A DNA stretch of 64,000 nt, taken from Maribacter zhoushanensis. Lineage in GTDB: Bacteria > Bacteroidota > Bacteroidia > Flavobacteriales > Flavobacteriaceae. This document shows, piece after piece, positions 8,581 through 16,732 of the stretch. The stretch is taken from positions 1,240,001 to 1,304,000 of the forward strand of contig NZ_JARKMR010000001.1 in assembly GCF_029350975.1 (NCBI RefSeq), written 5' to 3'. Position numbers and translations under genes: made by a program. Position 1 is the first letter of the stretch. Every line of letters starts with the position of its first letter. A model generated the notes under the pieces. The model saw only the letters and a program-made list of their open reading frames with translations. It was not told where the DNA came from and ran no database searches.

Positions 8581-9448
8581 CCTTGTTATTCTAATCATAT
8601 GTTTACTGCTTTTTACTTTTACTAAGGTTGTAGCACAGACTCCAGATGTATTTAGATTAGAATATATGCTGATGCCAGAAAATAGTGGAGATGTTGAAAC
8701 ATCACGTATTAAGTTGGTGTTGAATGTACCCATTGCGGTTCGTGACAAGAAAGATTTCTTGGTTCTTGGTGCAGAGTATAATAGATATAATTTTGAGGTT
8801 CCAGACGATTTATTTCCAAATTCAGGAGACTTGAGCAAATTTCATGTTTTAGATGTGAATTTGGCTTATATGTATAAATTATCTGAGAACTGGCGACTAA
8901 TTGGTGTGGTTACGCCTAGGTGGTCTACGAACTTTGTACAGGAATTAGACAACGAAGATTTTAATATGAATTACACCCTGGGTGCGTATAAAAATGTGAA
9001 GGATGTAGATAAGCCGTATATGTTGGTTTTGGGTATTTCGTATAATGGAACTTCTCCTATAGATGTTCCGTTACCCTTTGTGTATTTTGAAAAAAGATTT
9101 CATCCAAACTGGGCGTATACTTTGGGAGTACCAAAATCTGGCATGAAATACTATACCAAGAAAGGGCATTTCTTTCAGACTGAAGTATTTTTAGATGGGT
9201 ATTATGTCAATATCCAGAATGATATTTTATTACCCGGCAATAATTTATCTACCGATGTTTCTTCTACGGCATTATTATTGACATTAGGATATCAATATAA
9301 AATAACTAAGGATATGTCCGTTTACTTTATAGGTGGTCGTTCTATTTATCAAAATAGTGCATTACGAAATGAAGAAAGAGATGATATATTTACCTTAAAC
9401 GACGCATCGGGTCTATATTTTAGAACAGGAATAAGAATAGGAATATAA
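8567..9448 (+). CDS. DUF6268-like outer membrane beta-barrel protein
   Basis: A secreted, probably outer-membrane protein of about 293 aa. The signal peptide is MKKHNLVILIICLLLFTFTKVVAQ. The mature part is full of alternating aromatic/hydrophobic strands (RIKLVLNVPIAV, WRLIGVVTPRWSTNF, YFRTGIRIGI at the end), as expected for a barrel. The pattern fits the DUF6268 family of Bacteroidota. The start overlaps the MscS gene by 14 bases; an ATG six bases earlier (8561) is an alternative. It is the fourth gene of the operon. Its function is unknown; a companion pore for the exporter is a guess from position. Confidence 0.78.
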   Translation: MKKHNLVILIICLLLFTFTKVVAQTPDVFRLEYMLMPENSGDVETSRIKLVLNVPIAVRDKKDFLVLGAEYNRYNFEVPDDLFPNSGDLSKFHVLDVNLAYMYKLSENWRLIGVVTPRWSTNFVQELDNEDFNMNYTLGAYKNVKDVDKPYMLVLGISYNGTSPIDVPLPFVYFEKRFHPNWAYTLGVPKSGMKYYTKKGHFFQTEVFLDGYYVNIQNDILLPGNNLSTDVSSTALLLTLGYQYKITKDMSVYFIGGRSIYQNSALRNEERDDIFTLNDASGLYFRTGIRIGI

Positions 9449-9457
9449 AAAGCAGTT

Positions 9458-10621
9458 ATGTCAAAGATATTAGTAATAGAAGATGAAGCAGCAATTAGAA
9501 GGGTATTGGTCAAAATTTTATCCGAAGAAAATGATGCATACTCCGTAGAAGAGGCCGAAGACGGCTTAAAAGGTATTGAGACGATTAAGAACAACGACTA
9601 TGACTTAGTACTCTGCGATATAAAAATGCCAAAAATGGATGGCGTTGAGGTACTTGAAGCTGCCAGAAAAATTAAACCTGAAATTCCGTTTATTATGATA
9701 TCTGGTCACGGAGATCTAGATACTGCCGTAAATACTATGCGTTTAGGAGCTTTTGATTATATCTCTAAACCGCCAGATTTAAATAGATTACTTACTACTG
9801 TTAGAAATGCCTTGGACCGAAAAATTTTGGTAGTTGAAAACAAGAACTTAAAGAAAAAAGTTAGTAAGAATTACGAAATGATCGGTGAGAGTAGTGAGAT
9901 AGGTACAATCAAAGACATGATCGAGAAAGTTGCACCTACCGATGCCCGTGTATTGATTACGGGATCTAATGGTACAGGTAAAGAACTTGTAGCGCATTGG
10001 TTACATGAAAAGAGTACAAGAAGCTCAGCTTCTTTTATTGAAGTAAACTGTGCGGCAATACCATCAGAATTAATAGAAAGTGAACTATTTGGTCACGTAA
10101 AGGGGGCGTTTACATCTGCAGTAAAAGATAGAGCTGGTAAATTTGAAGCTGCCAATAAAGGAACTATATTTTTAGATGAGATAGGTGATATGAGTCTTTC
10201 TGCACAAGCAAAAGTGTTGAGAGCGCTCCAAGAAAGCAAAATATCTCGTGTAGGTACAGATAAAGATATAAAAGTTGATGTTCGTGTACTTGCAGCTACT
10301 AACAAAGATTTAAAGAAGGAAATTGAGGAAGGCAACTTTAGAGAGGATCTATATCACAGACTAGCGGTTATACTTATAAAGGTTCCTAGCTTAAATGATA
10401 GAAGAGATGACATACCTCTATTAATAGAACATTTTGCTGAAAAGATTGCCGCTGAACAAGGTATGGCAGGTAAAACATTTTCTGACAAAGCAATTAAGCT
10501 ACTGAAAGCCTATGATTGGACCGGGAATATTAGAGAACTAAGAAACGTTGTTGAAAGACTGATTATTCTTGGTGGTCAAGAAGTATCAGAAGATGATGTA
10601 AAATTGTTTGCTAGTAAATAG
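9458..10621 (+). CDS. NtrC-type response regulator lacking a DNA-binding domain
   Basis: A receiver plus sigma-54 AAA+ protein of 387 aa. The receiver (1-120) has the acidic pocket EDE, phospho-acceptor D54 (LVLCDIKMPKMDG) and conserved K104. The AAA+ domain (about 140-375) has Walker A GSNGTGKE (169-176), Walker B GTIFLDE (235-241) and a GAFTSA loop (216-221) in place of the usual GAFTGA that contacts sigma-54. The protein stops at VSEDDVKLFASK, where family members of 440-470 aa continue into a Fis-type helix-turn-helix; no such continuation is present in any frame downstream. It is the last gene of the operon. No histidine kinase is nearby. Confidence 0.9.
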   Translation: MSKILVIEDEAAIRRVLVKILSEENDAYSVEEAEDGLKGIETIKNNDYDLVLCDIKMPKMDGVEVLEAARKIKPEIPFIMISGHGDLDTAVNTMRLGAFDYISKPPDLNRLLTTVRNALDRKILVVENKNLKKKVSKNYEMIGESSEIGTIKDMIEKVAPTDARVLITGSNGTGKELVAHWLHEKSTRSSASFIEVNCAAIPSELIESELFGHVKGAFTSAVKDRAGKFEAANKGTIFLDEIGDMSLSAQAKVLRALQESKISRVGTDKDIKVDVRVLAATNKDLKKEIEEGNFREDLYHRLAVILIKVPSLNDRRDDIPLLIEHFAEKIAAEQGMAGKTFSDKAIKLLKAYDWTGNIRELRNVVERLIILGGQEVSEDDVKLFASK

Positions 10622-10631
10622 ACTTTTGTCT

Positions 10632-11324
10632 TTACTTTTTAGCAGAACAATTACCGATTTTATTTAAAGCTTCTTGGGTAATCTCTTTAGTACGCAGATT
10701 GTAATATTTGCTACCTTCAGAGATATCCGGCTTTAATAGTTGTGCTTCACATTCATCAAAAATTCTAGTTGCAAAAGCAGTAGCGTCTTTGCAGTTCACA
10801 CTTTGAACAACCTTATCTAACGAAATACGATATTTTTCTAAAGAAGTATCTATAGTTTTAAATAGGTCCTTTTTCTTAGTAATTTTTTTAGTTGAATTCG
10901 TGGTTGTAGAATTGGTATTTACAGAAAGTGCGTCGTTATCATATGCACTTTCATGAGTTTCGTGAGATTCTAATACTAGTATGGTATTATTGGTTAATTC
11001 TATAGATTTGTTTAAATAACTAAGTGTACCTTCTAATGTAGTCGATTTTGTGGCAAGTGATAGCACTTCCATATTTTCTAACATACTTTCTTTTGCTAAT
11101 TTACACCCGCAAATATTCAGCTGGTTTTTAGATTTCTCTAATGCACTTAATGCTTTATAGGCATAAAAACGAGCTTGGTTAATATCTTGCGTAAGTAATG
11201 CAGCGTCTATTTGAGATTTGGCATAACCCATGTTAGAATTGGCATATTCACACTCAACATTCATACCGAATGATGATAAGGATAGTAGTGCGATTGCACA
11301 GAAAAAAAAGATATTTTTCTTCAT
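10632..11324 (-). CDS. Exported helical protein of unknown function
   Basis: I do not recognise this 230-aa protein. It has a clear signal peptide (MKKNIFFFCAIALLSLSSFG). The mature part is mostly helical, with a CGCKLA motif near 97-102 and single cysteines near 25, 176, 190 and 226. A low-complexity serine/threonine/lysine linker (about 133-152) divides it. Cysteines and helices suggest a disulfide-stabilised periplasmic protein. It converges on the response regulator gene with only 10 bases between the stops. A perfect 9-bp hairpin lies in its leader (11340-11362). Confidence 0.7.
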   Translation of the reverse strand: MKKNIFFFCAIALLSLSSFGMNVECEYANSNMGYAKSQIDAALLTQDINQARFYAYKALSALEKSKNQLNICGCKLAKESMLENMEVLSLATKSTTLEGTLSYLNKSIELTNNTILVLESHETHESAYDNDALSVNTNSTTTNSTKKITKKKDLFKTIDTSLEKYRISLDKVVQSVNCKDATAFATRIFDECEAQLLKPDISEGSKYYNLRTKEITQEALNKIGNCSAKK

Positions 11325-11339
11325 AAGTAGGTGATTTAG

Positions 11340-11362
11340 GTGTAAGATTTGGGATCTTACAC
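11340..11362 (-). promoter_or_regulatory. Leader hairpin or operator before the 230-aa exported protein
   Basis: A perfect inverted repeat, arms GTGTAAGAT (11340-11348) and ATCTTACAC (11354-11362) with a 5-base spacer, lies 15-38 bases upstream of the ATG at 11324. It has no T-run on either side, so it is not a classical terminator. It could be a repressor site or a structured 5' leader; function unknown. Confidence 0.5.
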
Positions 11363-11508
11363 GGATAAATTTAGATGCTTTATCTTGTTGAAAATATTAT
11401 TTTCGATACAATACACATCAATCACGATTAACGGAATTTGTGAGAAATGTATTACTTATATTTTATTACCGAATTAGTAATCATTAATATTAAATTTTAT
11501 ATTTCAGA

Positions 11509-12390
11509 ATGGATAAAATAAAAGTAGACAATTATAGGACCAATAAAAATTTTAAAATAGCTGATAATGAGACTTTTGAAGATTTTGGAAAGTCTGATAA
11601 AGAGCTTAAAAAAGAATTGTCAAAAATTAGAAGAGAACTTGGTGAGTTTCAAGATACCATTTACGCCCATGGAAAATATAGTATTCTTGTTTGTCTACAA
11701 GGTATGGATACTGCAGGTAAAGATAGTTTAATACGTGAGGTGTTTAAAGATTTTAATGTAAGTGGGGTAGAGGTACATAGTTTTAAAGTTCCTACAGAGT
11801 TAGAGTTAAGTCATAATTATCTATGGCGCCATTATTTAGTACTACCGGCAAAAGGTAAGTTTGGAGTGTTCAATAGAACCCATTATGAAAATGTTTTGGT
11901 GACAAGGGTACATCCAGAATACATCTTAAACGAGCATATACCCGGTATACACTCAGTTGAAGATATAAATCAAAAATTTTGGGATAAAAGGTTTGAACAA
12001 ATAAATGACTTTGAGCGGCACCTAGCAGAAAATGGGACCTTAATATTTAAATTTTTTCTGAATCTCTCAAAAGAAGAACAGCGTCAACGTTTATTGAGAA
12101 GATTAGCTCTTAAAGAAAAACATTGGAAATTTTCTCCAGGAGATTTAAAAGAACGAAAGTTGTGGGACACGTATCAAAAATGCTATGAAGAAGCAATAGC
12201 TAAAACCACTCATGATCATGCACCGTGGTTTGCGGTGCCTGCAGATAATAAAAAGGCAACACGTATAATTGTAGCGTCTATACTATTAGAATCGTTAAAA
12301 AAATACAAAGATATCAAAGAGCCTATGTTGAGCGAAAAAATAATGGCTAATTTAGACAGCTATGAAGAACAATTACAAAGTGAAAAGTAA
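11509..12390 (+). CDS. Polyphosphate kinase 2 family protein (class III-like)
   Basis: A PPK2-type enzyme that transfers phosphate between polyphosphate and nucleotides. The 293-aa protein has the Walker A-like motif LQGMDTAGKDS (GMDTAGKD at 65-72) and, instead of the FDRSWYNR of class I enzymes, FNRTHYENVLVTRVHPE (about 124-140). The latter resembles class III members, which can phosphorylate both AMP and ADP; the class call is inference from that motif. Lid-region arginines appear as EQRQRLLRRL. The M28 peptidase gene starts 29 bases before its stop, so the two are coupled. Confidence 0.9.
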   Translation: MDKIKVDNYRTNKNFKIADNETFEDFGKSDKELKKELSKIRRELGEFQDTIYAHGKYSILVCLQGMDTAGKDSLIREVFKDFNVSGVEVHSFKVPTELELSHNYLWRHYLVLPAKGKFGVFNRTHYENVLVTRVHPEYILNEHIPGIHSVEDINQKFWDKRFEQINDFERHLAENGTLIFKFFLNLSKEEQRQRLLRRLALKEKHWKFSPGDLKERKLWDTYQKCYEEAIAKTTHDHAPWFAVPADNKKATRIIVASILLESLKKYKDIKEPMLSEKIMANLDSYEEQLQSEK

Positions 12391-13756
12391 ACTAGCTATA
12401 TTTTTTGTTTTTGCTTTTGCATATGTGGGGCTTTCACAAAATGCGGATGAAGAACAGATAAAGAAACTTTATGACACTGCTTTAACAGAAGGTGATGGTT
12501 ATGATTGGTTAAACTATCTGTCTAATCAGATTGGTGGGCGGCTATCTGGATCTATTCAAGCACAACAGGCTGTTGATTATACAAAAGCTCAATTAGATTC
12601 TCTAGGTGTCGATAAAGTTTGGTTGCAACCGGTTATGGTGCCTAAGTGGGTAAGGGGAACTCCTGAATTTGCTTATTTTGAAACATTGCCCGGTACTACT
12701 ACTAATGTACCTATTTGTGCTATAGGTGGTTCTGTAGCTACTTCGCCCAATGGTGTAAAGGCTAATATTATTGAAGTTCAGGGTATAGAGCAACTAGCGG
12801 CGCTTGGCAGAGAAAAAATTCAGGGAAAAATAGTGTTCTTTAATAAACCTATGGACGCTACCCAAATTAATACGTTTACTGCTTATTCTAATTGTGTAAA
12901 TCAGCGTTATGCCGGTGCTTTAGAAGCGTCTGAATTTGGTGCGGTAGGTGTAATTGTACGTTCAATGAATCTTCGTTTAGACGATTATCCACATACGGGG
13001 TCCATGAATTATGGAGAGCAGCCAGTATCAGAAAGAATTCCTGCTGCGGCAATTAGTACCAACGCTGCAGAATTATTAAGTACTTCTTTAAAATTGAATC
13101 CTGCTATCAAATTTTATTTCAAACAGAATTGTAAACAGTTCAATGATGTAGAATCTTATAATGTTATTGGGGAGATTAGGGGAACAACAAAACCAGAAGA
13201 GGTAATCGTTGTTGGTGGTCATTTAGATTCTTGGGATTTAGGTGATGGTTCTCATGATGATGGTGCAGGTTGTGTTCAAAGCATGGAGGTCTTAAATTTA
13301 TTTAAGAAAACAGGTTATAAGCCAAAACGTACGGTAAGGGTTGTTCTATTTATGAATGAGGAAAATGGTTTAAGAGGTGGCAAAAAGTATGCGGAAATTG
13401 CAAGTACCAAGAATGAAAAGCACATTTTTGCTTTAGAAAGTGATTCTGGCGGATTTTCTCCTCGCGGATTTACTTTTGAAAGTTCTGACAAGGATTTTGA
13501 TAAAGTACTGGAATGGAAAAGTCTTTTTAAACCGTACTTAGTTCATTATTTTGAAAAAGGTTTTAGTGGAGCTGACATTGGTCCCTTAAAAAACGAAGGT
13601 TTGGTATTGGCAGGTTTAAGACCAGATTCTCAACGATATTTTGACCACCATCACGCAGAGAATGATACGTTTGAACATGTGAATAAAAGGGAGCTTCAAT
13701 TAGGGGCGGCATCTATGGCAAGTTTAATATATCTAGTAGATAAGTACGGATTTTAA
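12362..13756 (+). CDS. M28-family metallopeptidase with signal peptide
   Basis: A secreted zinc aminopeptidase/carboxypeptidase of 464 aa. The N-terminus has a hydrophobic export signal (about 8-25, ending GLSQN). A protease-associated (PA) type insert lies about 120-250. Zinc-ligand motifs of M28 enzymes are visible: GGHLDSWDLGDGSHDDGAG, the NEENG catalytic glutamate motif, ESDSGG, and the C-terminal HHHAENDTFEHV. The ATG at 12362 overlaps ppk2 by 29 bases; an in-frame GTG at 12380 would give a shorter signal peptide. The family resembles plasma glutamate carboxypeptidase-like enzymes. Confidence 0.92.
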   Translation: MKNNYKVKSKLAIFFVFAFAYVGLSQNADEEQIKKLYDTALTEGDGYDWLNYLSNQIGGRLSGSIQAQQAVDYTKAQLDSLGVDKVWLQPVMVPKWVRGTPEFAYFETLPGTTTNVPICAIGGSVATSPNGVKANIIEVQGIEQLAALGREKIQGKIVFFNKPMDATQINTFTAYSNCVNQRYAGALEASEFGAVGVIVRSMNLRLDDYPHTGSMNYGEQPVSERIPAAAISTNAAELLSTSLKLNPAIKFYFKQNCKQFNDVESYNVIGEIRGTTKPEEVIVVGGHLDSWDLGDGSHDDGAGCVQSMEVLNLFKKTGYKPKRTVRVVLFMNEENGLRGGKKYAEIASTKNEKHIFALESDSGGFSPRGFTFESSDKDFDKVLEWKSLFKPYLVHYFEKGFSGADIGPLKNEGLVLAGLRPDSQRYFDHHHAENDTFEHVNKRELQLGAASMASLIYLVDKYGF

Positions 13757-13838
13757 TTGCTGTTTTTTCGATCACAATAGTTCATGAATCAATTTATGCT
13801 TTTGAAGGGGATGAAATGTACAAACCGTTAAATTTCTT

Positions 13839-13846
13839 TACCTTTG
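13839..13846 (+). promoter_or_regulatory. Candidate -7 element for the cyclophilin-FKBP gene
   Basis: TACCTTTG matches the -7 consensus exactly and lies 21 bases before the ATG at 13868. No TTG is found at the expected -33 distance. Its presence also argues against a longer reading frame starting at the TTG inside this element. Confidence 0.5.
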
Positions 13847-13867
13847 CCGGATACTAAAAAAAATAAA

Positions 13868-14800
13868 ATGGAAGACGGAATTTACGCCAAGTTCAATACA
13901 AATAAAGGCGAAATACTAGTAAAATTAACTCACGATAAAACACCTGGTACGGTAGGTAACTTTGTAGCCTTAGCTGAAGGAGATAAAGAAAATAGTGCCA
14001 AGGGTAAAGGAGAACCTTATTACAATGGTTTAAAATTTCATAGGGTTATTCCAGATTTTATGATTCAAGGTGGCTGTCCTCAAGGTAGAGGAACTGGTGA
14101 TGCCGGTTATAAATTTGATGATGAATTTCACCCAGAATTAAAGCATGATGCTCCTGGTGTACTTTCAATGGCCAACTCTGGTCCTGGTACCAATGGTAGT
14201 CAGTTTTTTATTACTCATGTTCCAACACCTTGGTTAGATAATAAACATACTATTTTTGGTCACGTTGAATCTGGTCAAGAAGTTGTAGATGCTATAGCTC
14301 AAGATGATGTTATTGAATCTTTAGAAATAGTTAGAGTTGGTGATGCAGCACAGAAGTGGGATGCTGTAAAAGCCTTTGAAGATTTCAATGCTTCGGGTGA
14401 AGCAAGATTGGCAGCAGAAAAAGCGCAGCAAGAAGCTGAACTTGATAAAGTAGCCGCAGGATTTGATTCTACGCCTTCTGGACTTCGTTATAAAATGATT
14501 CAGAAAGGTGATGGGGCTAAAGCTGTTAAAGGTGAAAAAGTTTCTGTACACTATGAAGGTTCCCTTTTAAATGGTCAAGTGTTTGACTCATCTTACAAGC
14601 GTAACTCTCCTATAGATTTTCAATTAGGTATTGGTCAGGTTATTCCAGGTTGGGATGAAGGTATTTCTTTATTACAAGTTGGTGATAAAGCACGTTTCGT
14701 TATCCCTTCTGATTTAGCATATGGATCAGCTGGTGCAGGAGGTGTAATACCACCAAATGCTACATTAATTTTTGATGTAGAATTAATGAAAGTTGGTTAA
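13868..14800 (+). CDS. Cyclophilin-FKBP fusion peptidyl-prolyl isomerase
   Basis: A two-domain prolyl isomerase of 310 aa. Residues 4-157 are a cyclophilin domain with [13 protein letters not shown] (catalytic R59), GSQFFIT and [11 protein letters not shown]. Residues 160-200 are a charged helical linker. Residues 203-309 are an FKBP domain with [21 protein letters not shown] and [15 protein letters not shown], all typical of an active site. Such dual-family immunophilins (CFBP order) are known from some Flavobacteria. No signal peptide is present, so it acts in the cytoplasm. I chose the ATG at 13868; the upstream TTG lies inside the -7 element. An intrinsic terminator follows. Confidence 0.94.
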   Translation: MEDGIYAKFNTNKGEILVKLTHDKTPGTVGNFVALAEGDKENSAKGKGEPYYNGLKFHRVIPDFMIQGGCPQGRGTGDAGYKFDDEFHPELKHDAPGVLSMANSGPGTNGSQFFITHVPTPWLDNKHTIFGHVESGQEVVDAIAQDDVIESLEIVRVGDAAQKWDAVKAFEDFNASGEARLAAEKAQQEAELDKVAAGFDSTPSGLRYKMIQKGDGAKAVKGEKVSVHYEGSLLNGQVFDSSYKRNSPIDFQLGIGQVIPGWDEGISLLQVGDKARFVIPSDLAYGSAGAGGVIPPNATLIFDVELMKVG

Positions 14801-14826
14801 AGCCTAAAGACTTTATAAGAATAATG

Positions 14827-14862
14827 AAACACCTGTATCATATAGATATGGGTGTTTTTTTT
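14827..14862 (+). terminator. Intrinsic terminator after the cyclophilin-FKBP gene
   Basis: The arms AAACACC (14827-14833) and GGTGTTT (14851-14857) are followed by a run of T to 14862. The loop is long (17 bases). Confidence 0.65.
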
Positions 14863-14867
14863 GATGT

Positions 14868-14954
14868 TTACTTTTTACGAGTAACGAAACTGCCCAAAAG
14901 CAAAATAACGTTGACTACCATCAAAACTAAAAATACGGTCAAAAATGTGGTCAT
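14868..14954 (-). CDS. Candidate 28-aa single-pass membrane microprotein
   Basis: A complete short frame on the minus strand encodes a start methionine, about 20 strongly hydrophobic residues (TFLTVFLVLMVVNVILLLG) and the basic tail SFVTRKK before a TAA stop. That composition is what small membrane proteins look like and is unlikely for random AT-rich DNA. It lies in a 317-base stretch otherwise holding only two terminators, downstream of the cold-shock gene and its terminator. No clear promoter or ribosome-binding site is seen. Conservation in related genomes would decide; I hold it as a candidate. Confidence 0.42.
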   Translation of the reverse strand: MTTFLTVFLVLMVVNVILLLGSFVTRKK

Positions 14955-15060
14955 AAATACATGGTTAAGGTCGGGGAACCGTTATTGTTTAATCAATAGA
15001 TATGTATTTATATAAAAGGTTGCGTTTAGGTTGAACAATTTTTCAAAAAAAATAAGGCAC

Positions 15061-15088
15061 AAAAAAACCCGAACCAATTGGTCCGGGT
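15061..15088 (-). terminator. Intrinsic terminator after the cold-shock gene
   Basis: The arms ACCCGAACC (15067-15075) and GGTCCGGGT (15080-15088) pair with one mismatch around an AATT loop. On the minus strand the stem is followed by seven T (A-run 15061-15067 on the plus strand). Confidence 0.82.
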
Positions 15089-15117
15089 CTTATACTATAA
15101 AAAAGTTAAATCTTTAC

Positions 15118-15312
15118 CTAGTCAATTACTTTCACATTAACGGCGTTTAATCCTTTTTTACCTTGTTGTAGTTCAAATTCTACAACATCACCTTCACGAA
15201 CTTCATCGATTAAGCCAGAAATGTGTACAAAATGATCTTCGTTTGAACCATCTTCAGTGATAAATCCGTAACCTTTAGAATCATTGAAGAATTTTACTGT
15301 TCCTTTACTCAT
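15118..15312 (-). CDS. cspA: Cold-shock domain protein CspA-like
   Basis: A 64-aa single cold-shock domain that binds single-stranded RNA/DNA and melts mRNA structure. It starts MSKGTVKFFNDSKGYGFI, with RNP1-like KGYGFI and RNP2-like HFVHIS (the more usual form is VFVHFS). Length is normal. A near-consensus -7 (TATCTTCG on the minus strand, 15342-15349) suggests a leader of roughly 25 bases, so there is no long cold-shock 5' UTR of the E. coli kind. It ends at its own terminator. Confidence 0.95.
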   Translation of the reverse strand: MSKGTVKFFNDSKGYGFITEDGSNEDHFVHISGLIDEVREGDVVEFELQQGKKGLNAVNVKVID

Positions 15313-15441
15313 AATAGAAAAATTAAATATTAATTAAAGAGCGAAGATAGTTTTTTTTTGTTTAAAAACTTAAATTCTTGTACGTTATCTTATGGTTAAT
15401 AAATTTATTCTAATGTATTGAGAATGAACTTGTTTTTAAGA

Positions 15442-16080
15442 CTATGCAGTAGGGTCTGGAGTCATTCTTAAATAAGGTTTTACCTCCGTAACTCCCTTTG
15501 AAAATATGCCTTTTGCATCATCGGTTGATATCGCCGGACTAACTACTACATCGTTGCCATGTTCCCAATTTGCTGGTGTTGCCACTTTATGATTTGCTGT
15601 AAGTTGTAAGGAATCTACTACTCTTAATAACTCATAAAAGTTTCTTCCGGTAGATGCCGGGTAAGTTAATGTAAGTTTCACAGTTTTATCTGGTGCAATA
15701 ATAAATACAGAACGAACCGTAAGATTATTGTCTGCATTTGGGTGTATCATATCATATAAATCAGATACTTTTTTATCCTCATCTGCAATAATTGGAAAAT
15801 TTACTACTGTATTTTGCACTTCGTTAATGTCTTTGATCCATTCAGCATGTGAAGCTGCGCCATCAACACTAAGTGCTATCATTTTTACATTGCGCTTGTC
15901 AAATTCATCTTTGAATTTGGCTGCGGTGCCTAATTCTGTTGTACAAACCGGAGTAAAATCTGCCGGGTGAGAGAACAAAATTCCCCAACTATCACCTAAG
16001 TAATCGTAAAAGTTGATGGTTCCCATTGAGCTATCTGCCGTGAAATTAGGTGCTTTGTCACCCAAACGTATTGTTGCCAT
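15442..16080 (-). CDS. 1-Cys peroxiredoxin (Prx6-type)
   Basis: A thiol peroxidase that reduces hydrogen peroxide and organic peroxides. The protein has 212 aa. The peroxidatic motif is HPADFTPVCTTELG (Cys at about 47), and the long C-terminal arm (to about 212, with PYLRMTPDP) is the Prx6/1-Cys type rather than the short AhpC type. No CxxC partner is in the protein. A 10-bp perfect palindrome lies 22-44 bases upstream of its ATG, between it and the divergent DinB-family gene, and may be an oxidative-stress operator. Confidence 0.93.
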   Translation of the reverse strand: MATIRLGDKAPNFTADSSMGTINFYDYLGDSWGILFSHPADFTPVCTTELGTAAKFKDEFDKRNVKMIALSVDGAASHAEWIKDINEVQNTVVNFPIIADEDKKVSDLYDMIHPNADNNLTVRSVFIIAPDKTVKLTLTYPASTGRNFYELLRVVDSLQLTANHKVATPANWEHGNDVVVSPAISTDDAKGIFSKGVTEVKPYLRMTPDPTA

Positions 16081-16101
16081 ATTATTATATTTTTATGTGT
16101 T

Positions 16102-16124
16102 TAATTTTATATCCTATAAAATTA
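16102..16124. promoter_or_regulatory. Perfect palindrome upstream of the peroxiredoxin
   Basis: The arm TAATTTTATA (16102-16111), a TCC spacer and the exact complement TATAAAATTA (16115-16124) make a 10-3-10 dyad in the 110-base divergent region. It lies 22-44 bases from the peroxiredoxin ATG and about 67 bases from the YfiT-type gene. No T-run follows the stem. The AT-rich dyad recalls Fur/PerR-family operators, but the regulator is not known from the sequence. Confidence 0.55.
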
Positions 16125-16190
16125 GTAGATTAATTAGCTAAGTCTAAAGTTTTCGGGTTAAAAGTCTATTAAAATTTCTACTTTTAGTTT

Positions 16191-16727
16191 ATGGAAGATT
16201 TAGAAAAATTAAGGTACCCGATAGGGCATTTTGCATATCCTGAAAATATCTCTGATGAGGATATAAAGCAATGGATAATTGCGATAGAAACATTACCGCA
16301 ACGGTTGATTGATTTGGTTGGTGATTTTTCTGAAGCTCAATTAGAAACGCCCTATCGTGAAGGTGGCTGGACGGTAAGGCAAGTAATTCATCATATAGCA
16401 GATAGTCATCACCATAGTTATACTCGTTTTAAATGGGCATTGACTGAGAATAGACCACTTATTAAGGTGTATGAAGAAAAATTATGGAGTGAACTTATTG
16501 ATGCCAAAACAGCACCTATAAATCTTTCAATTTTGTATTTAACGGCGTTGCATGCCAAATTGGTCTATATGTGCCAAAGGTTAACCCCAGAAGATTTAAA
16601 GAAAAGTTATATTCACCCAGAAGGTAATGTTAATGTGTCTGTAGCTGAAAATATTGGTAAGTATGCATGGCATGGAAACCATCATTTTGCCCATATAAAA
16701 AACCTTGCCGAGCGAAAGGGCTGGTAA
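16191..16727 (+). CDS. YfiT-type DinB-superfamily protein (putative bacillithiol/metal-dependent transferase)
   Basis: A 178-aa four-helix-bundle protein of the DinB/YfiT superfamily. The start MEDLEKLRYPIGHFAYPENIS is typical of the YfiT/BstA branch. Histidines that would bind the metal are visible in WTVRQVIHHIADSHHHSY and YAWHGNHHFAHI. Homologues are described as metal-dependent hydrolases or bacillithiol S-transferases; the actual thiol and substrate in this organism are unknown. It is divergent from the peroxiredoxin, sharing the 110-base region with the palindrome. Confidence 0.88.
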   Translation: MEDLEKLRYPIGHFAYPENISDEDIKQWIIAIETLPQRLIDLVGDFSEAQLETPYREGGWTVRQVIHHIADSHHHSYTRFKWALTENRPLIKVYEEKLWSELIDAKTAPINLSILYLTALHAKLVYMCQRLTPEDLKKSYIHPEGNVNVSVAENIGKYAWHGNHHFAHIKNLAERKGW

Positions 16728-16732
16728 CCATT

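Noticed and set aside
10622..10640. Frameshift in the NtrC-type regulator that removed a helix-turn-helix
   Set aside because: No helix-turn-helix sequence is found in any frame after the stop; the next gene begins on the other strand 10 bases later.
14824..15015. 63-aa plus-strand frame after the cyclophilin-FKBP gene
   Set aside because: It begins inside the terminator hairpin and has no recognisable domain; the 28-aa minus-strand membrane frame in the same DNA is more convincing.
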